From assembly GCA_016808115.1 (NCBI GenBank), contig JAEQBH010005430.1:1-64000 (forward strand): a stretch of 64,000 nucleotides of DNA, read 5' to 3'. The notes below the pieces were generated by a model. That model ran no database searches and had not been told where the DNA came from. It saw only the letters and a program-made list of their open reading frames with translations. A program made the position numbers and the translations under genes. Shown here one piece after another: positions 22,841-35,211 of this stretch (within the stretch, counting starts at the first letter, position 1; every line of letters starts with the position of its first letter). The DNA comes from Tetrastigma voinierianum. Taxonomy: Eukaryota > Streptophyta > Magnoliopsida > Vitales > Vitaceae.

Positions 22841-22979
22841 TTCGTTGCCATAATTGCCAAGATGTTATTGCAAACAATGCAACTCTCCAAAATTGTGACA
22901 GCAAAGAATGATACAATCCATTATAAAATCAAACCTGAACGTGGTTTACCCACATTGAACTGAGTTAATATTCACAGCT

Positions 22980-23910
22980 GCTCCTAGCCAAGGCTGTTTG
23001 TCTTACATGTTGAATTGCTTTTGCAGCTTCTTTACACCAAGCATAAATAGGATCAACATCCCACCTTCCTTGTTCTTAACATAACAGTCGAAGTGCATTC
23101 TAAATAGAGCTGAAAATTTAAAACCTTGGGTGGAACTTTCAAAGACAAAATTTCCTCCAAAACTGCCTATTACCATGAACACTTAAACTTTACAACAGTC
23201 TATAGCAGTTTTTTACTGTAAAACCCCCAATGGAATCATGGATCCATAACCATATATCACTTATATCTCTATGAGAAAGAAATCTGTTGAATTCTCTTAA
23301 CATCTTCTTCAGAAAACAAGTCTCTAAGTACATCAAGATCCAAACTCTTTTTCATTTGCTTTCATTAACCCACTAACCTTTGCTTCTTCAGGGCCCAGCC
23401 ATGTACTAGATTGATAATACCATTTTTTGCACTTAGCAACCATGGATCACCCCATATATTTGTGTTCTTCCCATCTCCAATTCGAATATGACTTTCAGCA
23501 CGAACAATTTGTTTAGCTTCCAATATACTACGCCATATATAACTTGGATTGGCTCCTAAATTTGCCTCCATGAAACTACAATGAGGAAAATAACGTGCCT
23601 TGTAAATCTGCACCACATGAGATTGAGAGTCAGTAATAAATTTCCAACCATCTTTCCAAGCATCAGAAATATTAGAAATCTCATAATTTTAAAGCCCTTA
23701 CTACAAATTTTGCTGCGACATGCGACTTATCTCATGACATCCTCTTAATACCTTTATATCACCCTTGGTACTTCCCCATCAATAAGTATTCATCCATTGG
23801 CTCAATTCCTCCACAAAATCAATTGGAAGGAAGCAAAGAACACATTCATTAGAATGTGTTGGTATAGATTGGGCTACTGTTTTAAGGAGAATTTCATTTC
23901 CAGCATGGGA
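22980..23910 (-). pseudogene. L1-type LINE fragment (end of RT and downstream)
   Basis: Minus strand in order: SHAGNEILLKTVAQSIPT (about 23905-23850; family 'GKE-LIK-VAQAIPTY'), LSQWMNTY-WG, WRSILEAKQIV and IRIGDGKNTNIWGDPWL (23616-23400), then LDVLRDLFSEEDVKRI (about 23340). This is the conserved end of plant non-LTR reverse transcriptase polyproteins. The RT catalytic core, endonuclease and 3' tail are not present. It lies beside the PPR pseudogene, perhaps in former intron or flanking DNA. Confidence 0.85.
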
Positions 23911-23984
23911 TAAAAACTTATTCTTGGGTTATGTATATCGGCCGATATATTGGTAAGGCAACATTGGTTTTCCTTCTTAGGTTC

Positions 23985-26631
23985 TGTAGTGACCCCAGAG
24001 CCTGGTCCGACCCAAATGGCGGATTCGACCCAAAACCCCGGGGACGCTCGGTTAATTCTTTTTATTTACCTTTTTATTAAATTTTCTTTTTTAAAAAATG
24101 TTGCAGGCCGTCAGCTCGACCGAATTGCGGATCGAAGGCCAGGGCGGTTTTATCGACCATTTTTGTTATCTTATTAAAAGCGTTTTATTTATGTCATTTC
24201 ATTTTAGAAATCATTTACACGAAGCGTTTCAAATGGTAGGCTTTATAAGCATTTACTCTTATACAATTTGGTTAAATGGCGTGTCATGCCTTTACTAAAT
24301 GATACTTGTACAGCTTGCCTTTGGAGTTAATCCTTTGGTTCTAAATAACATGTGTTCAAAAGAGATGATATGCATATGGTGGGGTATACACTTATGCGCC
24401 CGCTGACTTCTCTATGACTCTACGCTTCTTGCTCCTTGGCCTTCTTTTGTTTGCCTAAAGGAAACCTATGCATAGATAAAAAACTACACGCTAAGCATTT
24501 TCATGCTTAGTGGTTCTATACAGTTCTATTCCAATTTTCCAGACCTTGACATTCATTTGCTGTAAATTGTGAACGCATCAGAACTATGTGTTTTCTTTGT
24601 TCGTTAGTGACGTTTATAAATCATTGATCAAATAAATATATGCATTTTCATGCAACAAATCATACCACAATTCAATTCATGAGATTCCAAACGTACACTC
24701 TTAAAGATGTATTTAGTTTACAAATCTTACACTCATCCAGTTCGTTATTTCACTTTGTCTATGCGATTCATTCATGATGAATTTCGTTTGGTGAATCTCG
24801 TCCTTTTTATCATTGGGTAATGTACTTACACATTTCACAAATTTAAGTCTCCCCATCATTCGGATCTGGAGTTGGTGCACCTTGACATGTGGTATTTGTG
24901 CTATCTCGCCATGAGACGGTTCGATTGAGCGCATCACGCTAAGTGGGACATTTCTTCAATGCCATACGCCATCATGACGGATGCCGATTGGTGCATCCCG
25001 CCAAGTGGGACATTGGACAATTTCGGGGTGCCTTCATGACAGATTAAGTTGGTGAATCTCACCATGTTGGGCGTTCGGTATATCAATTCAATTCAAGATG
25101 TCAAGAATTGACCAATTCGTTTACAATTCGATTAATCACTCACACGCAATTAATCATCAAACATTTCAAATATTACATTTTCAAATCCATATGCACTTTT
25201 GTAATACCATTTCAAAGATATACTCATTCTATATAATAATTTCATATTTATTTGGTATACTACCAAAACACTTGAAATAAGGAAGTCGATGAACAAGCGA
25301 AGGTACATCGGCTCTAGTTTCCTTCCACTTGATCTCGGTCCTAGGTTAGGTGATCCTCACGTCCTAAAGTGATGACAATCATGTCACTCTTAGTGGATAA
25401 ACAATTGTGTATTTTATTGAATGTTGATTAATTTTAGATTAGCGGTCTTGTGTTAAGACACTAAGTGCGAAGATGAGACTGGCAAGACGGCGAGTGCGAT
25501 GTTTCTCATTTAGTTTTATCCTTATTTGAACCCCCATTAATCATTTATTAGGGTCCTTAAACTATTAGAGATGCAGATATGAGGTGTTGGAAACAAAAAT
25601 CCGGCGCCCACTATGAATAGTAACCCCGGCCACAGCGGTCTTAGCACTCCTCGCCTTAGCGGGCAGAGGGAGCTTTCTGGTTGTTTGCCTTGCCGCGAGC
25701 GTAGCGGTGCGACGAAGGGCTTGGCTGCGGCGGAAGATTTCTATGTTCTTGTGAAAGGAGACCGTTTTGCCTAGATTCTCAATTTTCCTCTTTTTGCAAT
25801 TTCTCTCCAAAAATCCTCAAAAACTCAAACCAAAACATGGGAATCACTCCTAAAGACATTCTAAAGTCATCCTAAACCAATATGGCAAGAACCCATGGAT
25901 GGATTAGGGTTTTCTATCAAACTTCATTTAGGAAATCTAGGGTTTAGTTCTTACCCTTAAATCCCTTTAGATCTTCTTACTTGAAGATGCTTGATCATTT
26001 AGAAGCAAGAAATGGGAAGAAATCCCTTTGAATCCATCCATGAGCAAAACCCATGGATGGATTAGGGTTTTTCTAACTCAAACTTCATTTAGAGAAATCT
26101 AGGGTTTGGTTCTTACCCTTAAATCCCTTTGAATCTTCTTAGCACAAGATGCTTGATCATTTAGAAAGCAATGGGAAGAAATCACACTAAAATCCACCTC
26201 TTCTTGCTCAACCTAGCTTCTCTTCTCTCTCTTCGCTCAGCGGTTCTTTCAGATGAGCCCTTAGACCACCTTTGGTCTTTTAAGCCTTTGACTGCAAAGC
26301 CTTGTTCAACCTGATAATCCATTTCTCATTTTTGGCACATTTTAACTCTTCATTTATCATTTAATTCACATTGACATTTTAAGCTCATTCTCGTAGACCC
26401 TTAGGTCCTCATTTACATTTCAAATTGCCACTTTTCACTTGGGTTTATTTCACAGTTCCATCAATTTCATTTTGCATATAATACTTAATCATATCTACCA
26501 CTGCATTTTTGCATTTCATTTCCGCGATTTAACAATTTATAATTTTCTAGAAAAATCGAGTGGCTTTCAATTATACCGGAATATATAATAAAATTATAAT
26601 AAAAATTCTAGGGTATTTTGAGGGCGTTCTA
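23985..26631 (+). mobile_element. Solo LTR X1 (large gypsy-type LTR family X)
   Basis: It starts TGTAGTGACCCC and ends near AGGGCGTTCTA, and is collinear with X2 (32311-34760) and X3 (36140-38326) throughout. Shared blocks: TTTTCATGCTTAGTGGTTCT, TTGGTGAATC subrepeats, TAGGGTCCTT, GGATTAGGGTTTT, ATATATAATAAAA. The expected end is GGGGCGTTACA. Flanks AGGTTC/AGGTC suggest a degraded 5-bp target duplication. No internal region is attached, so it is a solo LTR. The length of about 2.65 kb includes a 158-bp tandem duplication. Confidence 0.8.
25891..26198. repeat. 158-bp tandem duplication inside X1
   Basis: Two units start ACCCATGGATGGATTAGGGT at 25891 and 26049 and run through AAATCTAGGGTTT and GATGCTTGATCATTTAGAA. 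X3 has a single copy at about 37735-37890, so the duplication is specific to X1. Confidence 0.85.
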
Positions 26632-27410
26632 GGTCACATTATGGAAATTTAAGCTTTACAAGCTTTCTGTGCCCAGCTGCTTTTGTTTGTCCTTTACTTT
26701 GTTTTGAGATTGGGTAACCATTGTTGCCCACTTGCCCTTGCAAACTTGAATTGGAATAGAAGAGGGTTAAAGAGATAATGGTGCTCTGTTTTCAGTAATT
26801 TACTAATTCTTGCATTGATTTTCTATTCAAGTCTTTGATTCTGAGGAAATGTCTTGGATCACAAAAAATTCATTGGTTAGGTGCGAACAAGGCTTTCAAT
26901 TAATGTGATGTGATGATACCTTGGATTTTATTCCTTCGTCAAATGTTACAATGGAGCCACATCGATCTTTATTTTGGTTTTGAAAGGCCATTGTAATGTA
27001 ATATCAATGTGTATATTTCATTATTAATGTAATTTTTACATTTTTACAAAGTATTTCCATGAATTTCAAAGTATTTTTGTTAATTTCCAATATATTGATA
27101 TTCATGTAAAAATATCACTTAGATATATCTCAGATATATCAAATATATATCCATAAAATCAATCTTGATATATCCCAGTCGCGATATTTTAACCTTGCAT
27201 GTGATAACAACATTGTACTTTTTTGACCAAGTGCATGGTGTAATAAAGCATCTTTCCATGAGAAGGGGACAAACAATGAGGAGCCAATGAAGTAATTTTG
27301 TCATAATCACGAAGCGATACATAGTGCGATCCACAAGAATTTCGCCAGCGAGGAAAACAATGGGGGACCAAATGATTTAATTCGAGCCTCGTGTTGGGAC
27401 CAGGGATATC
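26632..27410. other. Old flank between X1 and Tat-2, with GATATATC repeat copy 3
   Basis: There is no gene in 26632-26990. At 27055-27190 is a GATATATC repeat collinear with 13800-13910, and at about 27340-27390 a segment like 14490-14520. The last five bases (ATATC, 27406-27410) are the left target duplication of Tat-2. Confidence 0.65.
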
Positions 27411-28041
27411 GTCATCATAATTTTTGGCTGCTATGCCTTAGGATCAGGGATTGTAGTCTCCTGAATTTTCTGAATCACTGGATCGTCGGAGCATTTACCT
27501 GCTAGCATGTACTTGCAAAACAAACAAGAAAATAACGGTGGTGCGCCCGCTGCCTCTCCGATGCCTAAGTCAGATTCGGGAATCTAGAGAGTGAAAGAGT
27601 CAGTCTTTTTTAGTGAAGAATGTTGTACCTTCCTTGTGGTGATTCCTCATTCCTTTATGGAGGAGGAAGTTGATCCGATTTACATGGAAAGTGGGTGATT
27701 TCCTTTTGAAACGGAAGGGGAAAGAGGGCGTTCTTTGCTCGCCATGACCTGTTCTTCCTTTTTTGTAAGTAGTTAGGCATAGCTTGTGCCACTAAGAGTG
27801 TTGACCACCTCCAAAGCGGTTGTGTGTGTGTGTGTGTGTGTGTGTGGGGGAGGGGGGGCGTCTTTGGCGAGATTGGCGGGGTCAATCATTAGGCGGTAGT
27901 CTTCTTACGGATGGCTCTCGGCTAGGAGAGGGATAAGTCTGGGTGTTGTACCCCGTGATCGTTTGGGATGCTTGGGCCGGCTTACGAGTAAAGGTGTTTG
28001 GGTGAGTGGATAGTAGGTGGCTCTAGGCTTGGTACCTGATG
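27411..28041 (-). repeat. 3' LTR of Tat-2
   Basis: Collinear with 42699-43313: GTAGTCTCCTGAATTTT, AAACAAACAAGAAAA, TTTAGTGAAGAATG, GTTGACCACCTCCAAA, a GT run, GTGTTGTACCCC. The right border is near GGTACCTGA at about 28039. A GT microsatellite (27825-27845) is longer than in the 5' LTR. Confidence 0.8.
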
Positions 28042-28060
28042 CCCCCTTTTGGGCGGGGAG
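28042..28060 (-). promoter_or_regulatory. Polypurine tract of Tat-2
   Basis: On the minus strand the sequence reads CCCAAAAGGGGGCA directly before the LTR start. A purine run at this place primes plus-strand DNA synthesis in LTR retrotransposons. Its position fits the LTR border found by alignment. Confidence 0.6.
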
Positions 28061-28990
28061 GTCGATGGCCCCATTTGCCCAGGAAAAAGAGAACGTTTGT
28101 AACTAGCTTGGTGTGGGGAACAATGTACTATTAATGCTAGTATGTTCCAATGTGTGCATTACCGGGGAATTTTCTATTTTTGGTGTCACATTTGATGCAG
28201 CTATTTGGGATTCCCTTGAAGTTTGAGGTCTCTTTAAAAGGCTTGCGGGGTGGTGGAATCCTTTCCGCTTTGGCTATTGCTGGTTTTTCAGCGGGGAGAT
28301 ATGGTTGGGCATCGTCGGGAATTGTTTATGTCGTTCTTCTCTGATTGCTCCGTGGAAGAGGAAACATGAAGGGGCTAGACGTGATTTTCAACTATGGATC
28401 GAATTTAGAGAGCCCCTTGAAAATAATTTGGGTCGGGGATTGTTTGCATTTTGGAGAATATTTTCAAGCCTCACCTATCTCCTTATATGCCCCCCTGCCT
28501 TATTGTGTCCTTGGGTGGTTTTAAAACTTGAATGAAATCCTCTACAGCCAAGAACCCCCTCTCCTAAATGAACGGGTTTTTTTTTTTAGGACCTCTTCTT
28601 CTTTTTCTACAGGTTTCTTCTTCTTTTTTTCCTTAGCCCATATTATGTTATGTGACTCTAGAGTGTGATACAAACTGTTGTAAGGCGTTTGTCGTATAGT
28701 TGTGAAGGCATTGGCGCGATTAATGAAACCACATTTCCACGATATTTGGCTCCCTTTGCCATTTTTTTGTTGCGGATTCCGGCCAAAGGTAGGGACCGAC
28801 TCCTTGGATCACAGGTTGTGACATTTGATAAAACTTGGGATGGATTGGCCCTTAGCACTTCTGTGAAGCGTAACATAATCAGACTGACCCCGAGCTTCAG
28901 CGGCTGGAGTTAGGATGGCATGAGGTCCATGAGCACAGCCCCGTACTGATCTTCACATTACTGAGAGCCTGGCATCGCGGGATTCAAATT
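28061..28990. other. Non-coding part of the Tat-2 3' region
   Basis: No domain is recognised on either strand. Short open frames at 28150-28344 and 28665-28913 (plus) have no family signature. It lies between the purine tract and the putative antisense promoter. Confidence 0.5.
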
Positions 28991-29004
28991 GTTCGTAGAG
29001 GTGA

Positions 29005-29058
29005 TGAGTCAGCAGTGCATTTAATGCATTTGCAGACTCTAGAAGCCTTATATATAGG
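29005..29058 (+). promoter_or_regulatory. Putative promoter of the antisense gene in Tat-2
   Basis: TTATATATAGG at 29048-29058 is a good TATA box in plus orientation. TGAGTCA, a bZIP-type palindrome, lies about 40 bp upstream (29005-29011), followed by GCATTTAATGC. The plus-strand reading frame begins some 450 bp downstream. Promoter function is inferred from motif and position only. Confidence 0.5.
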
Positions 29059-29499
29059 GAGTCATCATTAGATTTTACCTGTTCCTCTTCTTTGCTCCAT
29101 CGCCCTGTTTCCCACAGCGAGAGCTTTGCTGCGGATATTACGGTACATCGTGGGCCAGTTTCACTGACACTCGTTTATTTATCATTTCGGGTAAACATAG
29201 TTTTTTCTCTAGATGCGTTGAGTCTCGGTCGTAGGCAGTTGCAGTGTGACAGTGGTAAGAGGTAATCGCAGGGCGTACTAGGCCGGGTGAATCTTCCACG
29301 GGTGATGGGTTCCGCATGGGTTCTCATTTTTTTACTAGTTTGGTAGTGTGATTTGGGGCTGATTTTCATCTTTTTGCCTCTTGTGTCGTTGTCTGCTTGT
29401 TGTATGGTGAGAGGTCAGGAAGAGACTTCTACTAGTCAAGTTAGGCGCGGTGGGAGCTGAAGTAAGAGTCGCATACGCAAGCGGCTCATCTTCTCTCTT

Positions 29500-31960
29500 T
29501 CCATGGATGAGGTGAGGTCTTATTGTCAAATCGCTGAGGATATTGACTTTGAGTTGTCGGAGGGCACAAGTGAAAGTCCTACTATGGGCGATAAATACAA
29601 TGGAGTTTTTCACTCAGGAAATGACTTCTTGTTGGAACCGCTTCCCGTGTCGATCCTTAGTCGAAGCAATTCTTACACTTCACCAAGCACCACACACCTA
29701 TATTCACCCCAAGCGTCATTCGGTTTATTTGGATCTTTGCGTACTAAACCTTCTTTATCATTGGACCTTTCATTGGTGGAAGTTTGCTTTACTTACCTTG
29801 AGGTTCAGGCGGTGGCCCGGGTTATCCATGCTGGGCCGGCTCCCGATTCGTCTTGGGTCCCAGGTCGCCCCGAGTCAGGGCGAGAGAGAGGTGATCTGGT
29901 CGGGGACCTTGGGACGAGACCCAGCTCTTGACCTTCGATTTACATGCACAGGTCATGTCTTTCCTAGGTGTGTAGCATGTGTGCTTTTACACGCTTGCTT
30001 TTGATGCGTAGACCGCGTACCATGTCTTTTGCTTAATGCGGGGAAAAGCGGAGGGTAAGGCGGATTAATTAGATCACGAGAAGGCGGTTTGAAAAATCCG
30101 GAAGTTGTTGGAGATTTTCGAGCGGGAGTGACATCACGAAGTCTTTCTTACTTTGAAGAATCTAGGTAGTTGGTCATGACAGGCTCCTGCAGTGGTCCGG
30201 TCATTACACACCTACCCATAAATTGTGGAAGGAGCATTACGTTCTTTGTGGACCTTTTAAACTTACTCTCGGGTAGCTCATCTCAGAAACCAAGGGCCGG
30301 GATAGGGGCGGTGGTCGAGAGAGTGGTGATCAGGTACTCGGCTGGGCAGCCTTCCTCTCTTAGTGAGTTTAGGCCACCTTGTAAGCATCTAGGTGGGGCA
30401 AAAGGGGTAGCCGTTTAGAGCGTCTTCCTTTAGCAAGAAAGGGCTCCCCTCCTGCCCCCCTAGTTTTGAAGAGAAGGAAGGGGACGTCAGGAGCGATAAA
30501 GTTCCTAGGCGGGAGTAGAGATTTAGTCATGGGGTTCCCATTATCTAGTCCATTGGATTGAGAAGAAGAGAGGAGGGGGACGAAATGTTTGACCTGGTTC
30601 ATAACTTTGCTGCTTGGAAGCGAAAACGTGATGCTAGCTTCAAGCGGTGCATTTGATACCATCAGGTGTGGGGAGAAGTGCAAGATAATGTGACGATAGT
30701 CATCGCAGGTTAGCTGAAATGGGTTTTGAATGACAATGAAACCGGAAAATGCCACCTTGGTGGAGTCAGGGGAAGCCTCTCCTAACCCCACAAAGATCTA
30801 GGTGATCCATCCTCCAAAGACGGGGCTTACGGTCGGCTAGAGGAAACCTCGTCGAGCGTAGCAGACCACCCAGTACAAGCCGAAATTTGCTCTTGAATTT
30901 GTATCTTCCTCGGGTTTGACTCACCTATGGAGGAGGTTTGGCTCCGGACAGAGGGCGCCCGAAGTTATCGTTGGGGCCTTTTAACGGCGAATCCTTGGTA
31001 GACCACTTATGATCATGCATGCAATGCGGATGTAGTGTGGTAGGAAGGCGAAGAGTATGCCATCTTAGCCCCCACTTCCACTAGTAAAGAGGACCTCTGA
31101 GATGATTTGAAGATGGAATCTTTGGTCGCCTTAAGTAACATGTCGATGGAACTATTGCCCTTATGCTTTGCTATGTAATGTTCTAGCATTGTTCCTAGTA
31201 ATTGTCGTATCTTAGCCATTCATTCATGACGGTGTGCCATTGAAAACATGGCTTCTAAGCATCGGAGTTCGGTCCTAGTGGAGGATGCAAAGAGGCTGCG
31301 GCTCTGCTCTGGATTGGTCGTTCTCGACGAGAGAGGCTGAGTGCTTCATGATGGAGATGGAAGCAAGTTCCTGTGGCCCCGGGAGTCGAGAGACGAGCCC
31401 CGTGAGCGGTCGGTGGCGAAAGATCTTATCTCATCATGAGCGGTCGATGGTTAGATTGGATCTTGGAAGTGGCGGGGCGCCGGGTCGCAGTGGAATCGAG
31501 TTAGCTGAGATTACAGCATACCATGTTTACCTTTAGAGTGCTCGTGAAGGTTGAGTTGGAGTTAGCCAGGGTCAAACACCTTGGCTTCTTTAGAAGAGGC
31601 CCGGTGGAAGGTGGAGGACGAGGCCAACTGTATGGTAGATGAATGAGTTTCTTTACTACTAGAGCTCGGGGCTAGCAAAGATGAGTTAATAGTTTTAAGT
31701 GAAGCTCTAAGAAAAAGGCTCACAGAGGAGGCTTTTGGCGTGAAACTGACATGATCTTCAATTCTGGTTATGGTTGTTGTGGCAGCACCTGACGGTTAAC
31801 GGAAATGAGCACATGATCCCGGATGGGATCTGGGTTAAATCAAAGCCCTTACCTCGAGTTCTTCATCAATCCTGATGCCCGGGTCTTTGCTTGAGGGTTC
31901 TACCCTGAATCTGATTGGATGTATGCGGAAGCGACGAGTCTTCTAACCAGCGGGGTTGTT
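29500..31960 (+). pseudogene. Antisense gene of Tat-2, gypsy-type 'Transposase_28'-like protein
   Basis: It runs opposite to gag-pol. Near 29620-29900, pieces across two frames (LVEAILTLHQAP, YIHP, LSLDLSLVEVCFTYLEV, SSWVPGRPESG) resemble the plant 'putative gypsy-type transposase' domain found in antisense or extra ORFs of Tat elements. Near 31580-31900 are a coiled-coil-like stretch (EEARWKVEDEAN) and IFNSGYGCC, then HDPGWD, resembling that family's C-terminal block. Its role is unknown; Grande elements are known to carry an antisense gene here. There are several stops. Confidence 0.6.
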
Positions 31961-32189
31961 TAGGCATCGATGGAGTTTTGTCATGAGAATCATTGGGGAG
32001 AATAGGAACCTAATGCCTGCGGCGAAATTAGGGATGTATTTTGTTCGTCGGTTAGCCTTGTGCCTTGTATTTATATGCACGGATTTCGTTGTCATGCAAC
32101 TAAGTTTCTTTAATAAAGCATGTGTTTGTCTTGAAAATCTACTGTTGTTGCTCTCTTGCTGTTGATTCAAGTAATTTACTTTGTTTAGC

Positions 32190-32310
32190 CGGGTAGGCAT
32201 AAATGGATGACCCAGTTGGGCATCAACCATGGTGGGTAGGATAGGACATCTATCGTCCTCGGACTTAGTAATGAACCGGTGAGCATCGACCTCTTTGGTA
32301 GGATAGGGCG
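32190..32310. repeat. 3' UTR tandem array of Tat-2, left part
   Basis: Two units of the same 57-69 bp repeat as 34761-35165 (GGGCATC..CATCCTCGGACTTTGTAATG type), cut off from the rest by solo LTR X2. Confidence 0.85.
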
Positions 32311-34760
32311 TGTAGCGACCAGAGCACGGCTGGGCAGGTTGACGGATCGACCCAGAAGCCTCGGGGCCGTAATTTAAACCATTAATCAAATCCCTTTAGT
32401 TATCGTTTTACTAAATTTTAATTTTTTTCAAAAGTGCTTATGACCGAATCCCCAGGCTAGGCAGGTTGGTAGATCAATGGCTTGGTTCTTTCGGACATTT
32501 TCAATTATTTATCAAAAAGCATTTTGTTTTATGTTCTTCTATTTTAGACCTTTTAATTAAGCGGAAACATTTCATTTGACGACCCATATACATTTACAAT
32601 TTCAAAAAGACTCATAACATCTACATTTAACAAAATGCATTTACAAAGTAAAGTTCGGAAGTTCAAATTTGTTTTACAAAATATCAATGTTTGAAAGAAA
32701 TGGAGTGAATGCATAGAGACGGAGCATACTCCACAATTTTTCTGTGACTCGAACCCTCGATCTTGGAGTCTTGCTTCAATGTACATCCTTTCATTACTGC
32801 GCATTATTAAAAACAATGCTAACATTTCATGCTTAGTGGTTATCGATTAATATTCCATTTTCGTTCCATATAAATCATGCATTATCGAAATATTTCTTTG
32901 CCAATATACGTGCATTAACAAAAGATACTTATACAAATACACTTTTTAATACGATTTGTTTCGCTTTAGTTTGTGATTTATATGGAAACATAAATTCGAC
33001 ATCCGCTCTGATTCGATTGGTAGATCTGTCACATTTGTCGTTAGTAGCAATGGTTTCACACTCAATATTACCCTTTCACATATGACTATAGAATTCAACA
33101 TTCACGAAGCGATTCGGTTGATGAATCACGGCATACCATATGTCGTCGGTAGCAATCATGGTTTCCATTTAACAATTACCATTTCACATATGGCTATAGA
33201 ATTCGGCATTCCGCGATAGATTCGAGTTGGTGAATCACATACGCATCTGTCGTTAGGTAGCAATGTGATTTCACATTTAACAATTACAGTTTACCCTCAT
33301 GGCGAATTGATTTGGTGAATCCAGTCATGTTAGTAATGAATCAATATCGTTCAAAATCCATTTACTTTTATCGCATTAAATTCCACTTGTAGTTGAATCG
33401 GCACACATGCATATATTTGACAAACATTTCGAATAACAATGATTGAATCTATATATATGTATATTTCACAAATAGAGAATGAAACGAATAGAAACGGGAA
33501 CAAGTATAGAAACAATGGAATAAAAAGAACAATTAGAGAATAAACCAATTATCAATTAGATTTCTTTCTTGATATCAAATCCTAAGTCGAGTTGTTGTCC
33601 TCACACTTTTGTAAAATACAATTTTCTTCACTCTTAGTGGTTATGCGATTAATCACTTTAAATGAATATTGCAGGAGTGAAGTGAAGCTTCGCGAGGCGT
33701 GGCTGTCAGGCTTTGTCAGTTCCAATCTTATTTGAACCTCTCTTAATCCTTTAATAAGGTTCCTATATTAATGGTGTATGAATTTAGGCTCAAACTCGTA
33801 AAAAACTACCGCAATCTGAGACCAATTAAGGCACACATCTTTAGTACACATGGACTTATACTGATGCAGTTTACATCTATTAACATCTGCCGTGGACCTA
33901 TCTGCAGAATGCGGATGTACTGAGGTATGCGATGCGGCCACAGTACTATCTGGTACACCCTCGGGAATTTACTTGAGTGCTTGCCACCTTTTTACCAATT
34001 CTCTTTACTCTGACTTCCCCATTCCTTAACACCTCAAATCAACATGGAAATCATCAGCTCAACTCATAATACTTTAATTGGTGATTTGGAACCTCGTACC
34101 ACAAAACCCTAGGTGAAAATCCAAGAACTTTTATAGGAGCTTGAGAGTCATGAATTCTTCTAAAAACCATATAAATATGATGATTCCATGTTTATTTTAC
34201 ACCAATTGGGGTTTTACCCACATAACCTCAACAAATCTAGGGTTTGGGTGATCTCTTCCACAAAACCTAGACAAAAGGAGCAACTATTCTCAAGCAAACC
34301 ATAGGAATTCAAAATACCCATGCTTTCAAGACAAAACATACCTTGGTTTTGTCTTCCTCTCCCTTACTCCCTTCTTCTTCCTCTTCTTCCTCTTGTTTTT
34401 CTCCTTCTTCTCCTCTCATATGATTTTGCTAACTGAAATGAGACAAATAATTTTGTTTTGTCTCCACACTCTTCTCTCCCATAATTTCCATATTGCAATT
34501 AAGTCCTTCTTTTTAATTTTACCGTCGACTTGTTTTTACTATTTCTATTATGTGGCCCATCTCTACTCCCTTTATGATTTTATATTCCCTTATGGCAATT
34601 ACAATTTTATCCTTGTTCTAGTGCCAAAATTTCGGGTTCACTAAATTTACATTTCACAATTTGTCGATTTATCAATTTTCGAGGCCAGTTATTTCGATTC
34701 ATACCTAGAATATATAATAAAATTATTATAAAAATTCTAGGGTATTTTTGGGGCGTTACA
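32311..34760 (+). mobile_element. Solo LTR X2
   Basis: 2450 bp, starting TGTAGCGACC and ending GGGGCGTTACA. Flanks are GGGCG (32306-32310) and GGGCA (34761-34765), a 5-bp target duplication with one change. It splits the tandem array of Tat-2. It is collinear with X1 and X3 and contains three 'GATTC-x7-GAATC' subrepeats at about 33010-33320. No internal element sequence is present. Confidence 0.88.
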
Positions 34761-35165
34761 GGGCATCCACCGTCCTCGGACTTTGTAATGAACCAGTTGG
34801 GCATTAACCATACTGGGCAGAATAGGGCATCTACCATCCCCGGACTTTGTAATGAACCAGTTGGGCGTGTTAGCCATCTTTAGTAGAATAGGGCATCTAT
34901 CGTCCACTGGACTTTGTAATGGTGTTGGGCATCAGCTCATCTTGAAGGCTGGATGGGACATCAATCGATCCACTGGACTTTGTAATGAACGGTACGGAGT
35001 GTCTCGACCATACTAAATGGGATGGGCATCTCTGATCTAGACTTTGTAATGAGCGGCTGAGCATCGACCATACTAGTAGAAAGGGCATCGAGATCAGGAC
35101 TTTGTAATGGAGCAGTGGGCATCAACCATGCGTAGGATAGGGCATCAAGATCCGGACTTTGTTAA
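34761..35165. repeat. 3' UTR tandem array of Tat-2, main part
   Basis: Units start GGGCATC (or GGGACATC) at 34761, 34825, 34891, 34955, 35024, 35083 and 35140, with periods of 57-69 bp. The core is GGACTTTGTAATG followed by GGGCATCA-CCAT. With the left part there are about eight units. It starts about 50 bp after the pol stop. Tandem repeats between pol and 3' LTR are typical of Tat elements. Confidence 0.9.
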
Positions 35166-35211
35166 TTAAAATTTGAGATGGAATCAAGGTTAGAGGCTGA
35201 ATCAACCTTTT

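Noticed and set aside
29543..30004. A second long plus-strand frame overlapping the antisense gene, read as a separate gene
   Set aside because: Domain blocks switch between this frame and the neighbouring one, so both are parts of one frameshifted gene.
30369..30791. Minus-strand frame of 140 codons in the Tat-2 3' region
   Set aside because: No family signature, and it is opposite the plus-strand antisense gene; best read as its shadow.
31943..32389. Minus-strand frame of 148 codons
   Set aside because: It overlaps the end of the antisense gene, two units of the tandem array and the start of X2, so it is a chance frame across a junction.
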